A stretch of 49,055 bases of DNA from an uncultured Desulfobacterales bacterium (GTDB lineage Bacteria; Desulfobacterota; Desulfobacteria; Desulfobacterales; JAFDCJ01), in assembly GCA_945787595.1 (NCBI GenBank), contig CALZJV010000052.1, positions 1-49,055 on the forward strand, in the 5' to 3' direction. Below are positions 24,047 through 33,173 of the stretch, one piece after another (positions within the stretch are counted from its first letter, which is position 1; the number at the start of each line of letters is the position of its first letter). A program made the translations under genes and the position numbers. The notes beneath the pieces were generated by a model that was not told the origin of the DNA, searched no databases, and saw nothing but the letters and a program-made list of their open reading frames with translations.

Positions 24047-24112
24047 AATTCAAGCACTAAGCCACAAAGGTTATGTCTTTTTTTTGTGTCTTCGCGTCTT
24101 AGTGGCCGAACT
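24047..24112. repeat. Hairpin repeat (AGCACTAAGCCAC ... GTCTTAGTGGCC)
   Basis: Two arms, AAGCACTAAGCCACAAAGG and TTCGCGTCTTAGTGGCC, pair around a T-rich loop. It belongs to the CACTAAG...CTTAGTG repeat family; a single arm is also seen near 15585-15615. Confidence 0.55.
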
Positions 24113-24190
24113 TTTACGAAAAAAGAACTTGCCAATTCCAGCTGGTATATGAAAGAAAAATATTTCAACTAAAAAAATGAGGAGGGAAAA

Positions 24191-26083
24191 ATGGCAAACG
24201 GATATATGGGCAAAATTTTAAATGTCGATCTCAGCACCGGCAGTATTGAAACCGAAGAGCTTAGCGAGAGCGTTTGTCAGGACTATATCGGTGGTTATGG
24301 TATCGGGGCCAGGCTTTTATATGACCGTATACCAGCCGACGCCGATCCTCTGGGACCGGACAATATTCTGGGACTTTTAACAGGTCCGCTAACTGGTACG
24401 CCTGCCATCATCGGATCTCGCTTTGTGGCTGTGGGCAAGTCACCCAAAACAGCCGGCGGCTGGGGAGATGCCAACTGTGGTGGCTATTTTGGACCTCATC
24501 TCAAGTTTGCCGGCTTTGACGGCGTGTTGTTCAAGGGCATTGCGGACAAGCCGGTCTATTTAATGATTGATGAGGGCCAGGCAGAGCTTCTGGATGCCAA
24601 CGATCTCTGGGGCCAGGGGGTGACATCATTGGAAGACCGGCTGACAGAGCGCCATGGCAGGGATATCCAGATATGCTCCATCGGGCCTGCCGGCGAAAAG
24701 CGGTCTTTGACGGCCTGTATTATGAACGACAAGGAACGTGCCGCCGGACGGTCCGGACTGGGCGCGGTGATGGGATCCAAGAAACTGAAAGCGGTGGTGG
24801 TTAAGGGCAAAATGAAGGTCCCCATGCACGATGAAGGCCAAATGAAGGAACTCCGCAAAAAGTATCTAAAAAAGGCCACCGGTGCCTATACGGTTCTCAA
24901 CAAATATGGCACCGCCGGCATCACCCATGACGCTATCCTTTGCGGAGACGGACCTGTAAAGAACTGGGGTGGCGCCGGAACGGCGGATTTTCCATCAGAG
25001 CCGAGCCGCAAAATCAGTGACGAATCCGTCATCGGGATGGAGGGCTACAAACCTTACGCCTGCTGGCATTGTCCGATAGCCTGCGGCGGTAAGATGGTGC
25101 AAAAAAGCGGTAAATTTGCCCTCGAGCTGAATGATGGCATCGGTCACAAGCCCGAATATGAAACCCTGGCAATGTTCGGCTCAAACCTTCTGAACGACGA
25201 TCTGCCCTCCATCGTCAAGGTCAATGAAATTTGCAACGATTACGGTATGGACACCATTACCGTGGGCGCTACCATCGGCTATGCCATCGAATGTTTTGAA
25301 AACGGTCTGATTGGCGCCAATGACACCGATGGGTTGGAGATGACCTGGGGCAATGCCGAAGCCATTGTGGCAATGACTGAAAAAATCGGCAAACGTGAAG
25401 GATTCGGCGACGTCCTGGCAGATGGTGTCAAGGTCGCCTGGGAAAAACTGGGTCGAAAAGGCACCGATTACGCGGTCCACATTCAAGGAGAAGAAATACC
25501 GGCCCATGATCCCAAATTCACGCCCGGTCTGGCGATGACGTATTATTTGTGCCCCACGCCCGGCCGTCACACCCAGGGCGGGGAACTGAATCCGGCTCCC
25601 GGACTCGCACTGGAACAACTCGATAAATATGCTTATGCCGGTCATGCCTCAAACCATTTGAAGCTAGTAGCGGTGATGGAAGTCTGCAATGCTGCGGGGC
25701 TTTGCATGTTCGGCTATTTGAGCTACCCGATTCAGTCGATTCCGGAGCAGCTTTCTGCGGCCACCGGCTGGAAATTTGACATGGACAGCATCATTGAAAC
25801 CGGGTTGAGAATCTTCACCATGCGCCATGCCTTCAACCTGCGTGATGGGCTTAATCCGCTGGCCCGCAATATTCCGCGACGGATTGTCGGTGATCCCCCG
25901 CTCAGCGAGGGCAATGTCAAAAACATAACGGTGGATTTGAAGACGATGTCCAGGGAGTATCTCGAATTTATTGGATGGGATGTTGACAGTACGATCCCCG
26001 GCGATGAAAGCCTGCGCAAGCTGGGAATGGAATTTTTAATCGACGATATGAAAAAAGTGAATGTTCCCAAGGCATCGTGGTAA
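24191..26083 (+). CDS. Aldehyde:ferredoxin oxidoreductase family (tungsten/pterin)
   Basis: A 630-residue AOR-family enzyme. The N-terminal domain has NVDLSTGSIE, YIGGYGIGARLLYDRI, SPKTAGGWGDANCGGYFGP and LKFAGFDGVLFKG. The 4Fe-4S ligands are Cys291, Cys294 and Cys298 (CWHCPIAC), with a fourth in CNAAGLC near residue 505. DYGMDTITVG and the FTPGLAMTYYLCPTPGRH region bind the bis-pterin. The family oxidises aldehydes to carboxylates with ferredoxin as acceptor. GAGGAGGG precedes the ATG. The threonine-dehydratase-like gene starts 5 bases after its stop, so both are probably co-transcribed. Cytoplasmic. Confidence 0.93.
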   Translation: MANGYMGKILNVDLSTGSIETEELSESVCQDYIGGYGIGARLLYDRIPADADPLGPDNILGLLTGPLTGTPAIIGSRFVAVGKSPKTAGGWGDANCGGYFGPHLKFAGFDGVLFKGIADKPVYLMIDEGQAELLDANDLWGQGVTSLEDRLTERHGRDIQICSIGPAGEKRSLTACIMNDKERAAGRSGLGAVMGSKKLKAVVVKGKMKVPMHDEGQMKELRKKYLKKATGAYTVLNKYGTAGITHDAILCGDGPVKNWGGAGTADFPSEPSRKISDESVIGMEGYKPYACWHCPIACGGKMVQKSGKFALELNDGIGHKPEYETLAMFGSNLLNDDLPSIVKVNEICNDYGMDTITVGATIGYAIECFENGLIGANDTDGLEMTWGNAEAIVAMTEKIGKREGFGDVLADGVKVAWEKLGRKGTDYAVHIQGEEIPAHDPKFTPGLAMTYYLCPTPGRHTQGGELNPAPGLALEQLDKYAYAGHASNHLKLVAVMEVCNAAGLCMFGYLSYPIQSIPEQLSAATGWKFDMDSIIETGLRIFTMRHAFNLRDGLNPLARNIPRRIVGDPPLSEGNVKNITVDLKTMSREYLEFIGWDVDSTIPGDESLRKLGMEFLIDDMKKVNVPKASW

Positions 26084-26088
26084 ATTTG

Positions 26089-27057
26089 ATGGATATCGCA
26101 AAAGAAGTCATTGCCGCGGAAAAACGGGTCCGCCCCTACATAAGAGAAACCATACTGGAATATTCTCCGTATTACAGCAGGCTTGCAGATGCAGATGTCC
26201 ACTTCAAACTGGAGAATCTGCAGCACACCGGCTCCTTTAAACTAAGGGGCGCGATGAACAAGATGCTGTCGCTGACCCGCGCGCAACGAGAGCGCGGTGT
26301 TGTGACTGCCTCCACAGGCAATCATGGCGCAGCAATAGCCTACGGCACCGGAAAACTCGATAGCACAGGTATTGTCTTCGTGCCGCAAAATGCCTCTCCT
26401 GGCAAAGTTCAGACAATCGAAAGGCTGGGAGCCGAGGTGCAGTTCTTCGGTGACGATATGACCGACACCGAAACTCACGCTCGCAATTTCGCCGAAAAAA
26501 ACGACCTGACGTATATATCCCCTTACAACGACCTTCAGGTCATCGGCGGTCAGGGAACCATTGCCGTTGAGCTTGTCAAAGAACTCAACAAAATCGCTGC
26601 CGTCTTTGTCGCACTTGGCGGCGGCGGTTTGATTTCCGGTATCGCCGGTTACCTCAAATCAATTTACCCAGGGGTTGATATCATCGGTTGTTCGCCGCAA
26701 AATTCCCAGGTAATGATTCGGTCTGTCGGGGCCGGTAAAATTCTGGAATTGCCATCTCTGCCGACGATTTCAGACGGCACGACCGGCGGGATTGAACCGG
26801 GGGCCCTCACGTTTGATTTATGCCGTGAGCTGATCGATGATTATGAAACGGTGACGGAAAAGGAAATTAGAGAAAGCCTTCGAGAGTTTTTGCAAAACCA
26901 GCACATGCTGATAGAAGGGGCCGCAGCCGTGGCCGTAGCCGCCATGCTAAAGCGGCGTGATCTCATTGCCGGCAAAAATATCGTTGTGATTATCTGCGGG
27001 GCAAATATCAGTGTTGAGATGTTGAGAACAGTCTTAAATACGAATGACGAGGGGTGA
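26089..27057 (+). CDS. Threonine/serine dehydratase-like, PLP fold type II
   Basis: From the ATG at 26089 the protein has 322 residues. The PLP lysine is Lys51 in HTGSFKLRGA, the substrate loop is STGNHG (75-80), and the phosphate-binding loop is GGGG (177-180) in LGGGGLISG. There is no C-terminal ACT domain, so it corresponds to catabolic TdcB or serine-racemase-like forms. The expected reaction is L-threonine or L-serine to a 2-oxo acid and ammonia. It follows AOR by 5 bases with no own Shine-Dalgarno sequence, pointing to translational coupling. AOR, dehydratase and the OCD-family gene may form an amino-acid degradation group (inference). Confidence 0.88.
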   Translation: MDIAKEVIAAEKRVRPYIRETILEYSPYYSRLADADVHFKLENLQHTGSFKLRGAMNKMLSLTRAQRERGVVTASTGNHGAAIAYGTGKLDSTGIVFVPQNASPGKVQTIERLGAEVQFFGDDMTDTETHARNFAEKNDLTYISPYNDLQVIGGQGTIAVELVKELNKIAAVFVALGGGGLISGIAGYLKSIYPGVDIIGCSPQNSQVMIRSVGAGKILELPSLPTISDGTTGGIEPGALTFDLCRELIDDYETVTEKEIRESLREFLQNQHMLIEGAAAVAVAAMLKRRDLIAGKNIVVIICGANISVEMLRTVLNTNDEG

Positions 27058-27460
27058 TTGACGAATGAAGGGACGGATTCCTATTGCTTGCTTTGTTAAT
27101 TTGACAGAATCAACAGGATGATTTGAGTTTTTGGCAACTTCATCAGGAAGCCGGGGATTAAAAATCCCTAGTTAATCCTGTAAATCCTGCCTGCCCAACC
27201 TGTCCGGTTAAACCTGAAGCCTGTTTAACTGCTATGAAATCTGGGTCGCTTTTATTTCAGGGAAACGGTATTTCAATGGGGTGAAACCTGTTTAACCGGG
27301 ATGGAATCTTTTTATCCCATTCCATCGGGGTCTATATTAAATATTGAAATAGAATCCATTCCTCCTATATTTTTATCCACACAAAACATAAGTTTTAGAC
27401 TATTCAGATTCCCAAATCCGAAACCCGCATTCCGAAATCAAACAAGGGGGAGCGTTTTCG
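27058..27460. other. 403-base gap with hairpins and repeat words
   Basis: No convincing gene is seen. There are hairpins GGGATT-AAA-AATCCC (27154-27168) and GATGGAAT...ATTCCATC (27300-27326), and repeat words of the TCAACAGGAT...AATCCTGTAAATCCTG kind. AAGGGGGAG precedes the start at 27461. Confidence 0.5.
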
Positions 27461-28474
27461 ATGAAAGTACTCATGGTCAATCACCGGGAAGTTCAACAAT
27501 GGCTATCTATGAGCGAATGCGTGGATGCCATGGCGGATGTTTTTAAAATGCTGAGCCGCGATAACGCAATCAATCCGCTGCGCAATCTCATGTGGCTGCC
27601 GGATAAAAGCGGTCTGATCGGTATGATGCCCTCCTTTCTGGGAGAAGATCAGGTGATGGGCTTGAAAGCCATCAGCGTTTTCCCCGGAAATCATGCCACC
27701 GAATATGACTCCCACCAGGGAACGGTATTGCTGTTTGAAACCCAAAACGGCCGCCTGCTGGCAATCATGGATGCCGGCAAAATTACGGCCATTCGAACCG
27801 CCGCCGTCAGCGGGGTGGCGACCCGGTTACTAGCCGCACCGAATGCGGAAAACCTTGCGATTCTGGGCTCCGGGGTGCAGGCTGCAACCCATCTCGAGGC
27901 CATGCAGCTAGTACGGAATATCAAACACGTCCGGGTATGGAGCCGCAATTTTGATCACGCACGGGACTTTGCCGATCGGGAGGCGTCACCACGCCTATCC
28001 CTTTCCATCGAAGCGATTAAAAGCGCCAAGCGCGCGGTTGACGGGGCCGACATCATTTGCACCGTGACATCATCGACCGACCCGGTGCTGCAAGGTGACT
28101 GGATAGCGCCGGGTACCCACATCAACGCGGTGGGCTCTAGTGTTCCTTTTGCACGGGAACTGGATACGGCGGCCGTCGTAAAATCAAAGCTGTTTGTAGA
28201 CCGGCGCGAATCCACGCTCAATGAGGCGGGCGATTTTCTTTTCCCCAAAAAAGAAGGTGCCATCGATGATGATCACATTCTGGGGGAGATTGGCGATATC
28301 CTTCTCGATAAAATCAAAGGCCGGGAGTCCGGTGAAGATATTACCCTGTTTAAATCATTGGGTCTGGCAGTAGAGGACGTTGCAGCTGCCCGTCGTATTT
28401 ATCAAAAGTTGTCGGAACAGGGTGGCGCAAGATGGATCGAATTCAATGCAGCCAAAACAGAAAATCAAGCATAA
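27461..28474 (+). CDS. Ornithine cyclodeaminase / mu-crystallin family protein
   Basis: A 337-residue NAD(P)-dependent enzyme. The substrate-binding Lys69 lies in GLKAIS, Arg112 in KITAIRTAAVSG, and the dinucleotide fold begins LAILGSGVQAATH (132-144). HINAVGSSVPFARELD and VDRRESTLNEAGDF complete the family pattern. Members include ornithine cyclodeaminase, alanine dehydrogenase and ketimine reductases, which cannot be told apart here. It is followed after 9 bases by a thioesterase gene. Confidence 0.88.
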   Translation: MKVLMVNHREVQQWLSMSECVDAMADVFKMLSRDNAINPLRNLMWLPDKSGLIGMMPSFLGEDQVMGLKAISVFPGNHATEYDSHQGTVLLFETQNGRLLAIMDAGKITAIRTAAVSGVATRLLAAPNAENLAILGSGVQAATHLEAMQLVRNIKHVRVWSRNFDHARDFADREASPRLSLSIEAIKSAKRAVDGADIICTVTSSTDPVLQGDWIAPGTHINAVGSSVPFARELDTAAVVKSKLFVDRRESTLNEAGDFLFPKKEGAIDDDHILGEIGDILLDKIKGRESGEDITLFKSLGLAVEDVAAARRIYQKLSEQGGARWIEFNAAKTENQA

Positions 28475-28483
28475 AGGATTAAA

Positions 28484-28888
28484 ATGATCGATATCCAGGA
28501 GCACCTAAAATCGGCCAGGCGCAGCGGAGAAATTGAATTTTTTATCGAAGAACGAGGGGATGATTGCGTTGTCAGCAAAATGCCGGTGGCGGCGGGGGTA
28601 CTCAACCCTTTCGGTACGGTTCAAGCCGGTGCCATGTTGTGGCTGGCCGATGTCACCGCCACTGTGCTGGCTATCGGCAAAACCCAACTCGGTGAAAAGG
28701 GGCAGGGATTTCCTCTGGCGATTAGTTTAAATGCCAATCTCCTTGGCAACCAGCGCGGCGGAGATATTCGTGCCGAAGCGCGGTTTGTACGCAAAGGAAA
28801 GCGCGTTACGGTGGTGAGAACCCGGGTAATCGGTGTCGACGACCATCTTCTGGCCGAGGTAACGACGACACATGTGCCGGCCTCTTAG
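28484..28888 (+). CDS. Hotdog-fold thioesterase (PaaI/YdiI type)
   Basis: A 134-residue single hotdog domain. NPFGTVQAGAMLWLADVTA (42-60) is the central helix region of the family, where the HGG of YdiI-type enzymes is replaced by QAG. LNANLLGNQRGGDIRAEA and GKRVTVVRTRV follow. It should hydrolyse an acyl-CoA thioester. It is 9 bases downstream of the OCD-family gene and probably in the same transcript; AAAGG lies just before the ATG. Confidence 0.85.
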   Translation: MIDIQEHLKSARRSGEIEFFIEERGDDCVVSKMPVAAGVLNPFGTVQAGAMLWLADVTATVLAIGKTQLGEKGQGFPLAISLNANLLGNQRGGDIRAEARFVRKGKRVTVVRTRVIGVDDHLLAEVTTTHVPAS

Positions 28889-28907
28889 CCGCCTTAAGCG
28901 CTCAATC

Positions 28908-28922
28908 GCGGCTGGAAGCCGC
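28908..28922. repeat. REP-like hairpin GCGGCT-GGA-AGCCGC
   Basis: Perfect 6-base arms around GGA, followed by TCCTAC. The word matches the short GCGGCTGGAAGCCGCTCCTAC repeat seen in many proteobacterial genomes. It lies 20 bases after the thioesterase stop and could stabilise the mRNA 3' end. Confidence 0.5.
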
Positions 28923-29005
28923 TCCTACAAACTGGAACCAATCCTTAAGTGAGCCTTTGAATTTCAAAATCTAAAGATCGATTCGGATATGCACAGCACG
29001 GGAAA

Positions 29006-29566
29006 ATGCGAAAAAATACCGGTGAAATAACAAACCAAAAGGCAAGTTTACCCGATACAGTTATTCGAGAGGCCAATGGGCGAGATGTTGAGTTGATCGT
29101 CGAGCTTGGCAAACGCTCTTTTTATGAAGCTTTTGCTGAAAAGTCGCATCCCGAAGATATGGCGGCGTATATGCAAACCACCTTTTCCATCGATGAAATA
29201 ACAGCGCAACTGAACGATAAAAATTCGCTGTGCCTTATCATTGAATTTCAGGCCGAGCCCGTAGGTTATGCCTATTTATATCCAACCCGAGCTCCCAAGT
29301 GCATCAAAGGCCCCAGGGCAATCCAGTTGATAAGATTCTATTTGCTTAAGAAATGCTACGGGCTCGGAGTAGGCAACACGCTGATGCAGGCTTGTCTGAC
29401 AGAATCCAGCGCCCGGGATTATCAAACCATGTGGCTGAGCTCCTGGGAGTTAAACAAACGTGCAAATGCGTTTTATAAAAAATGGCATTTTAAAGTCGTC
29501 GGCCGCCAAGATTTTGTGGTGGGCAGCGATGTCCAGAACGATTTTATTTTTATGAGGGGTATTTAG
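29006..29566 (+). CDS. GNAT family N-acetyltransferase
   Basis: A 186-residue GNAT protein. The acetyl-CoA loop is YGLGVGNTLM from residue 118, preceded by AIQLIRFYLLKKC, and ELNKRANAFYKKWHFKVVG is the final GNAT motif. It resembles TTHA-type/RimI-like members that begin with IREANGRDVE (20-29). The first 15 residues are probably disordered, so a later start is possible. The substrate is unknown. Confidence 0.85.
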   Translation: MRKNTGEITNQKASLPDTVIREANGRDVELIVELGKRSFYEAFAEKSHPEDMAAYMQTTFSIDEITAQLNDKNSLCLIIEFQAEPVGYAYLYPTRAPKCIKGPRAIQLIRFYLLKKCYGLGVGNTLMQACLTESSARDYQTMWLSSWELNKRANAFYKKWHFKVVGRQDFVVGSDVQNDFIFMRGI

Positions 29567-29751
29567 CAGCTGATATTGGGCGGCTCTGCGGTTCGCTTTT
29601 CAATATAGGTAGCAGCCACAGATACAGTCAGTTTAATCCAAGAAAAGAGACTCTGGCAATGTTCATACAAGGGATTGGCAAACAATGGACCAATTCCTTA
29701 GGTATATTTTCAGCCTTCAGCTTTGAACTTTCGCCTTTCACCTTGTTATAA

Positions 29752-31146
29752 TTAGGCGCCAAAGAGTCTCTGGGCAAACTCATTGGAAAATTTACCCTCG
29801 GGGTCGTGCTCCCCGACAAGTTGTTTAAACTTCATAAAGTGTTCCTGATGCAGTCGCTCCAGATCACTATTGTCTATACTCTCACAATACTTTCCGAGAT
29901 GGGGTCGCGCTCCGTTCTTCTTTAAATAGGCTTCGGCGGCGGCGTAGTATTTCTCGAAACCGGCGGAATCGTTGCAAACAAGATCGATCCAGGTGCTCCG
30001 GCGCTCTCTTCCGGCCCCAATCAAGGTGCGGGCATGACCCGCGGGCGTGAAACGTACCTCAAAAATCGTATAGGGCAAGCCAGCAGAGTACATCTCTTCA
30101 TAAAGCCCAATGAAACGTCGGCAGGCTTCAAACGTTTCCTCAAAGGGCACGGTGAACTCCAATTCCTGGTGCAGATGGTAGATCGTGCGGTTGAAGGCTT
30201 CGCTGCTTTCCAATACCAGATTCGTTCCTTTTTTAATGCTGTGTGTCAGGGAAGACAGGGCGGGCAAAAGCCCCGTGTATGCCACGAGATTCCCGAACCA
30301 CGCTGCCAGCAGAGCATCCAAGGAAATACTTAAAAACTCTCGCAGCGGTCCCAGAAAAGACTGCCCCTGGCTGGTGCTGTTCCAGGTGTTGATCTGGCAT
30401 TTTGTTGTAAACGGAAAGAGGTAGAGACTGAAATGCTCGTTGTCCTGCAAAAATCGATCGAGGTTGTTCTCAACGAAAGGCAGATCGGCTATCTCGGTTT
30501 TCTGCTGGACGTTGAAACGGTCTACACCTTGTACCACGACCTCCAGGATGATACCCACCGCACCGATCCCGCCGATGGCCGCCTTGAAAAGGTCATCGGC
30601 CGGCCGGCATTCGATGATCTTTCCATTTCCATCGATCAGTTTGAGTCTCACGATGGACTCGCTCACAAAGCCCCAATTGCGACCCGTGCCGTGCACGTCC
30701 GTAGATAGAATCCCGGCAATGCTCTGCGCATCGTGGGAAGGTTGAGCGGCAAAGGCAAGTCCCTCGTCAAGCAGCGCCTTGACCACGTCCCTCACCCGGG
30801 TGCCGGCTTTGACAGTCAGTTGCTTTTTTTTCTGATCTTTCCAAACAACTCCACTATATCTGTCAAGAGATACCAGGGTATCGTCGACAACCACTCCGCC
30901 ATTAAACGAATGTGCGGAGCCAAACACCCGTATATGGTTTGCATTTTTTACAAGCCCGACAATCTCCGCTTCCGTGGTGGGCTGAACGAAATTTTTGGGT
31001 TTATAATGAAATCTCCTGGCCCAGTTCATGAAGATACCATTCCGAACCCGACCCTCGAGCCAGACATAGTGTCCCAGCGTCAAGGCGTTTAGAATAATAT
31101 TAAAGGTCGTGGCAAATGCGACCCTGAAGTAACTTGTAATTTTCAT
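29752..31146 (-). CDS. FAD-linked oxidase, aldonolactone-oxidase-like
   Basis: A 464-residue protein of the vanillyl-alcohol-oxidase superfamily. FVQPTTEAEIVGLV (53-66) opens the FAD-binding PCMH domain; VFGSAHSFNGG (74-84) carries His79, where some members attach FAD covalently; DAQSIAGILSTDVHGTG follows. The C-terminus has ARPHLGKY and HDPEGKFSNEF, the D-arabinono/L-gulono-lactone oxidase signature. The N-terminal 30 residues include a hydrophobic stretch that could anchor it to the membrane. It oxidises a sugar lactone or polyol; the exact substrate is unknown. Confidence 0.87.
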   Translation of the reverse strand: MKITSYFRVAFATTFNIILNALTLGHYVWLEGRVRNGIFMNWARRFHYKPKNFVQPTTEAEIVGLVKNANHIRVFGSAHSFNGGVVVDDTLVSLDRYSGVVWKDQKKKQLTVKAGTRVRDVVKALLDEGLAFAAQPSHDAQSIAGILSTDVHGTGRNWGFVSESIVRLKLIDGNGKIIECRPADDLFKAAIGGIGAVGIILEVVVQGVDRFNVQQKTEIADLPFVENNLDRFLQDNEHFSLYLFPFTTKCQINTWNSTSQGQSFLGPLREFLSISLDALLAAWFGNLVAYTGLLPALSSLTHSIKKGTNLVLESSEAFNRTIYHLHQELEFTVPFEETFEACRRFIGLYEEMYSAGLPYTIFEVRFTPAGHARTLIGAGRERRSTWIDLVCNDSAGFEKYYAAAEAYLKKNGARPHLGKYCESIDNSDLERLHQEHFMKFKQLVGEHDPEGKFSNEFAQRLFGA

Positions 31147-31163
31147 AATGCCCTCCCGGGGCC

Positions 31164-31181
31164 GTGAGAATTTCCTCTCAC
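31164..31181. other. Small hairpin GTGAGA...TCTCAC
   Basis: Perfect 6-base arms around 6 bases, just upstream of the FAD oxidase start on the minus strand. It may be an operator or leader hairpin; no further support is seen. Confidence 0.3.
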
Positions 31182-31400
31182 ATGGGCTTGGATAGGCTTA
31201 TTTTTATTCCCGTATTTGTTCCCTTTAAACCTACCCTCGAAAAAATGGGTAAAAAGAATCCCTTATCTGACCCTAATACATCTTTGTGAAAAATCAACAT
31301 GTTCAAATTGAACCCGCCGTCTTGCTAGGTATTTACATAGCCCTGTAGCGGCGTTATTTTAAAGACATTATTTTAGTCGCTTTAATGATTGGAGCAATTT

Positions 31401-31874
31401 ATGATGAAAACGACCGCACAGGATGTGATGACGACTCGGTTCCACACGCTTAAGCCCGGCAATTCAATTGCAGAGGCTGTTAGGCAGTTTAAAAAAGCAG
31501 GTCAGGAAGAACACCATAAAGTATTCGGCATGATGGTCACCGATATGGATGGGCATTTGATTGGAATGCTGTCCATGTATGACATCCTCCTTTTAATTCG
31601 CCCGAAGCATATCCAGGTCTGGGGAATGATGGAGGATGTCGACGTTGGCGGATTGGTAGATATCGCCTGCCAGAAGGCCAAATCGATTCTCGTCGGAGAT
31701 ATCATGACGCCCGAGGTTCTGACGATAACGCCGGATACGCATTTGCTGGTTATTTTAGACATCATGATAAAAAAACATATCCGTCGAATTCCAGTGGTGG
31801 AGGGCGATAAGATCCAGGGGATTGTATATATATCCAATCTGTTTTATCATTTGCTTGATAGGCTGATAGATTGA
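31401..31874 (+). CDS. Two-CBS-domain protein
   Basis: From the ATG at 31401 (GGAG 6 bases upstream) the protein has 157 residues. It consists of one Bateman module: AQDVMTTRFHTLKPGNSIAEAV...GMLSMYDILLLI and VGDIMTPEVLTITPDTHLLVILDIMIKKHIRRIPVVEGDKIQGIVYI. Such modules bind AMP, ADP, ATP or related ligands. It is followed after 30 bases by a four-CBS protein and then by a PEP-synthase-like gene, so it probably reports adenylate state to that system (inference). Confidence 0.9.
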   Translation: MMKTTAQDVMTTRFHTLKPGNSIAEAVRQFKKAGQEEHHKVFGMMVTDMDGHLIGMLSMYDILLLIRPKHIQVWGMMEDVDVGGLVDIACQKAKSILVGDIMTPEVLTITPDTHLLVILDIMIKKHIRRIPVVEGDKIQGIVYISNLFYHLLDRLID

Positions 31875-31904
31875 CGTGCATACGCTTCAGACGGAGAACC
31901 AACA

Positions 31905-32810
31905 ATGGCAATTGTTTTAAAAAAATTCGTGCTCGGCAAACTGTCGGTGGAAGAAGCTATGCGCAAGCAGGTAATCGATCTTTCCCAGAAAGCCGCTATC
32001 GATCAAAGCATTAACTATATGATTAAATATAAAGTCAATGCGCTGTTGGCGACGGACGGCAAGGATAAGCCCAGCGGTGTGGTTTCCAAAACCGATATTA
32101 TGGGCGCCTATTATGCGGCCCTTCCCATCGACTCCCCGCTGGAACATATCATGAATGCACCGCCTCTTTTTTGCCGTGCTGATGATTCCCTTGACGTCGC
32201 TTTGAATCAGATGCGATCCAACTCGATTTACCGCATATATGTTTTGGCACCGAGTACCGGCAGCGTGGTGGGAGTTCTCGCTTACCCGGATATAGTGGGT
32301 TTGTTGTATCGCTACTGTCACACCTGCGAATACAGCCACCTTGCCAGGAAAAAAGAAAATCGACACGATGAGCCAATCGTGCGATACCGGGTTAGAGACG
32401 TCATGACCCAACCGGTGAAATCCTTTTCACAAAACGAGTCACTCAATCAGGTAATAGAAGGGTTGTCGGCATTTCGGTTCGGGGCGGTTCTCATCACCAA
32501 TATTCACAATCAACCCACTGGTGTTATTTCCAAGAGCGATTTGGCCCTGGCTTACAAACATGGCATCCCCACAGAAACAAGCGCCGATAGCATCATGTCA
32601 ACGCCCGTACACGCCTGTGAAGAAAACGAATATCTGGAAATCGCTATCCAAAAAATGATTTTCTCCGAGGTGCACCGGCTTTTTGTATACAGAAAAGATC
32701 CCAAAAACATCGTCGGCGTTTTGTCCCTGTCGGATGCAGCCAGACTCAGATCCGGCTCCTGCCAAGCCTGTGTCAGCAGTCGCATAAAAATAGATGAACA
32801 CAGCCTTTGA
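31905..32810 (+). CDS. Four-CBS-domain protein
   Basis: A 301-residue protein made almost wholly of CBS repeats: VEEAMRKQVIDLSQKAAIDQ, LEHIMNAPPLFCRADDSLDV, VRDVMTQPVKSFSQNESLNQ and ADSIMSTPVHACEENEYLEI begin the four repeats at regular spacing. A Cys/His segment (RYCHTCEYSHLARK) sits between the two pairs, where a metal could bind. There is no catalytic domain. GGAG precedes the ATG. It is likely a nucleotide sensor for the downstream phosphotransferase-like protein. Confidence 0.88.
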   Translation: MAIVLKKFVLGKLSVEEAMRKQVIDLSQKAAIDQSINYMIKYKVNALLATDGKDKPSGVVSKTDIMGAYYAALPIDSPLEHIMNAPPLFCRADDSLDVALNQMRSNSIYRIYVLAPSTGSVVGVLAYPDIVGLLYRYCHTCEYSHLARKKENRHDEPIVRYRVRDVMTQPVKSFSQNESLNQVIEGLSAFRFGAVLITNIHNQPTGVISKSDLALAYKHGIPTETSADSIMSTPVHACEENEYLEIAIQKMIFSEVHRLFVYRKDPKNIVGVLSLSDAARLRSGSCQACVSSRIKIDEHSL

Positions 32811-33047
32811 TCTGGGTTCGCAAATTCTCAATGTGCATGAGATGACAGAAAATCCGGGCGCCGGAAATTACTTTTCCAACCGGAAAACATCGAATGCAAC
32901 CCGAGAAAATATTTTAAATCGCAAGCCTTTTTTATATTGCACCGCAGCATATTTCTTTCACTTGATCTTGCAGCGAGGATTGCTATACTATGGTTTGTAT
33001 TTATTTGTTTCCGCGGCCCTAACGATCATACAGGTTATAATTTTCCA

Positions 33048-33173
33048 ATGCTGATAAAAAGCTTATTTAAATATTGGACCTATCAGGTGTTTTCACCGGG
33101 AACGGTATTGCGGGAAAAATACGAAGCATTTAAATCGCTTCTAGAAAAAGCGACAAGCGAGCGCACGAGTTGA
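33048..33173 (+). CDS. N-terminal piece of the PEP-synthase-like protein (probable frameshift)
   Basis: A 41-codon ORF, MLIKSLFKYWTYQVFSPG onward, that stops at TGA 33171-33173, overlapping the ATG of the next gene. After LLEK, reading one base back at the A-run (GAAAAAGC, about 33142-33148) gives SDKRAHELMAELEE, which continues smoothly into the next ORF. The two ORFs therefore probably encode one protein of about 850 residues. The split may be a sequencing error, a mutation or -1 slippage; the TGATG overlap would also allow re-initiation. Confidence 0.55.
   Translation: MLIKSLFKYWTYQVFSPGTVLREKYEAFKSLLEKATSERTS

Noticed and set aside
32937..33047. Upstream extension of the small ORF before the PEP-synthase-like gene (hydrophobic segment)
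   Set aside because: A TTG-type start with no ribosome-binding site; the ATG at 33048 begins the part that reads on naturally into the large protein, though a membrane leader cannot be excluded.
33130..33150. Classical A_AAA_AAG programmed frameshift site
   Set aside because: Only five A residues precede G (GAAAAAG), so the standard slippery heptamer is incomplete; an indel is at least as likely.
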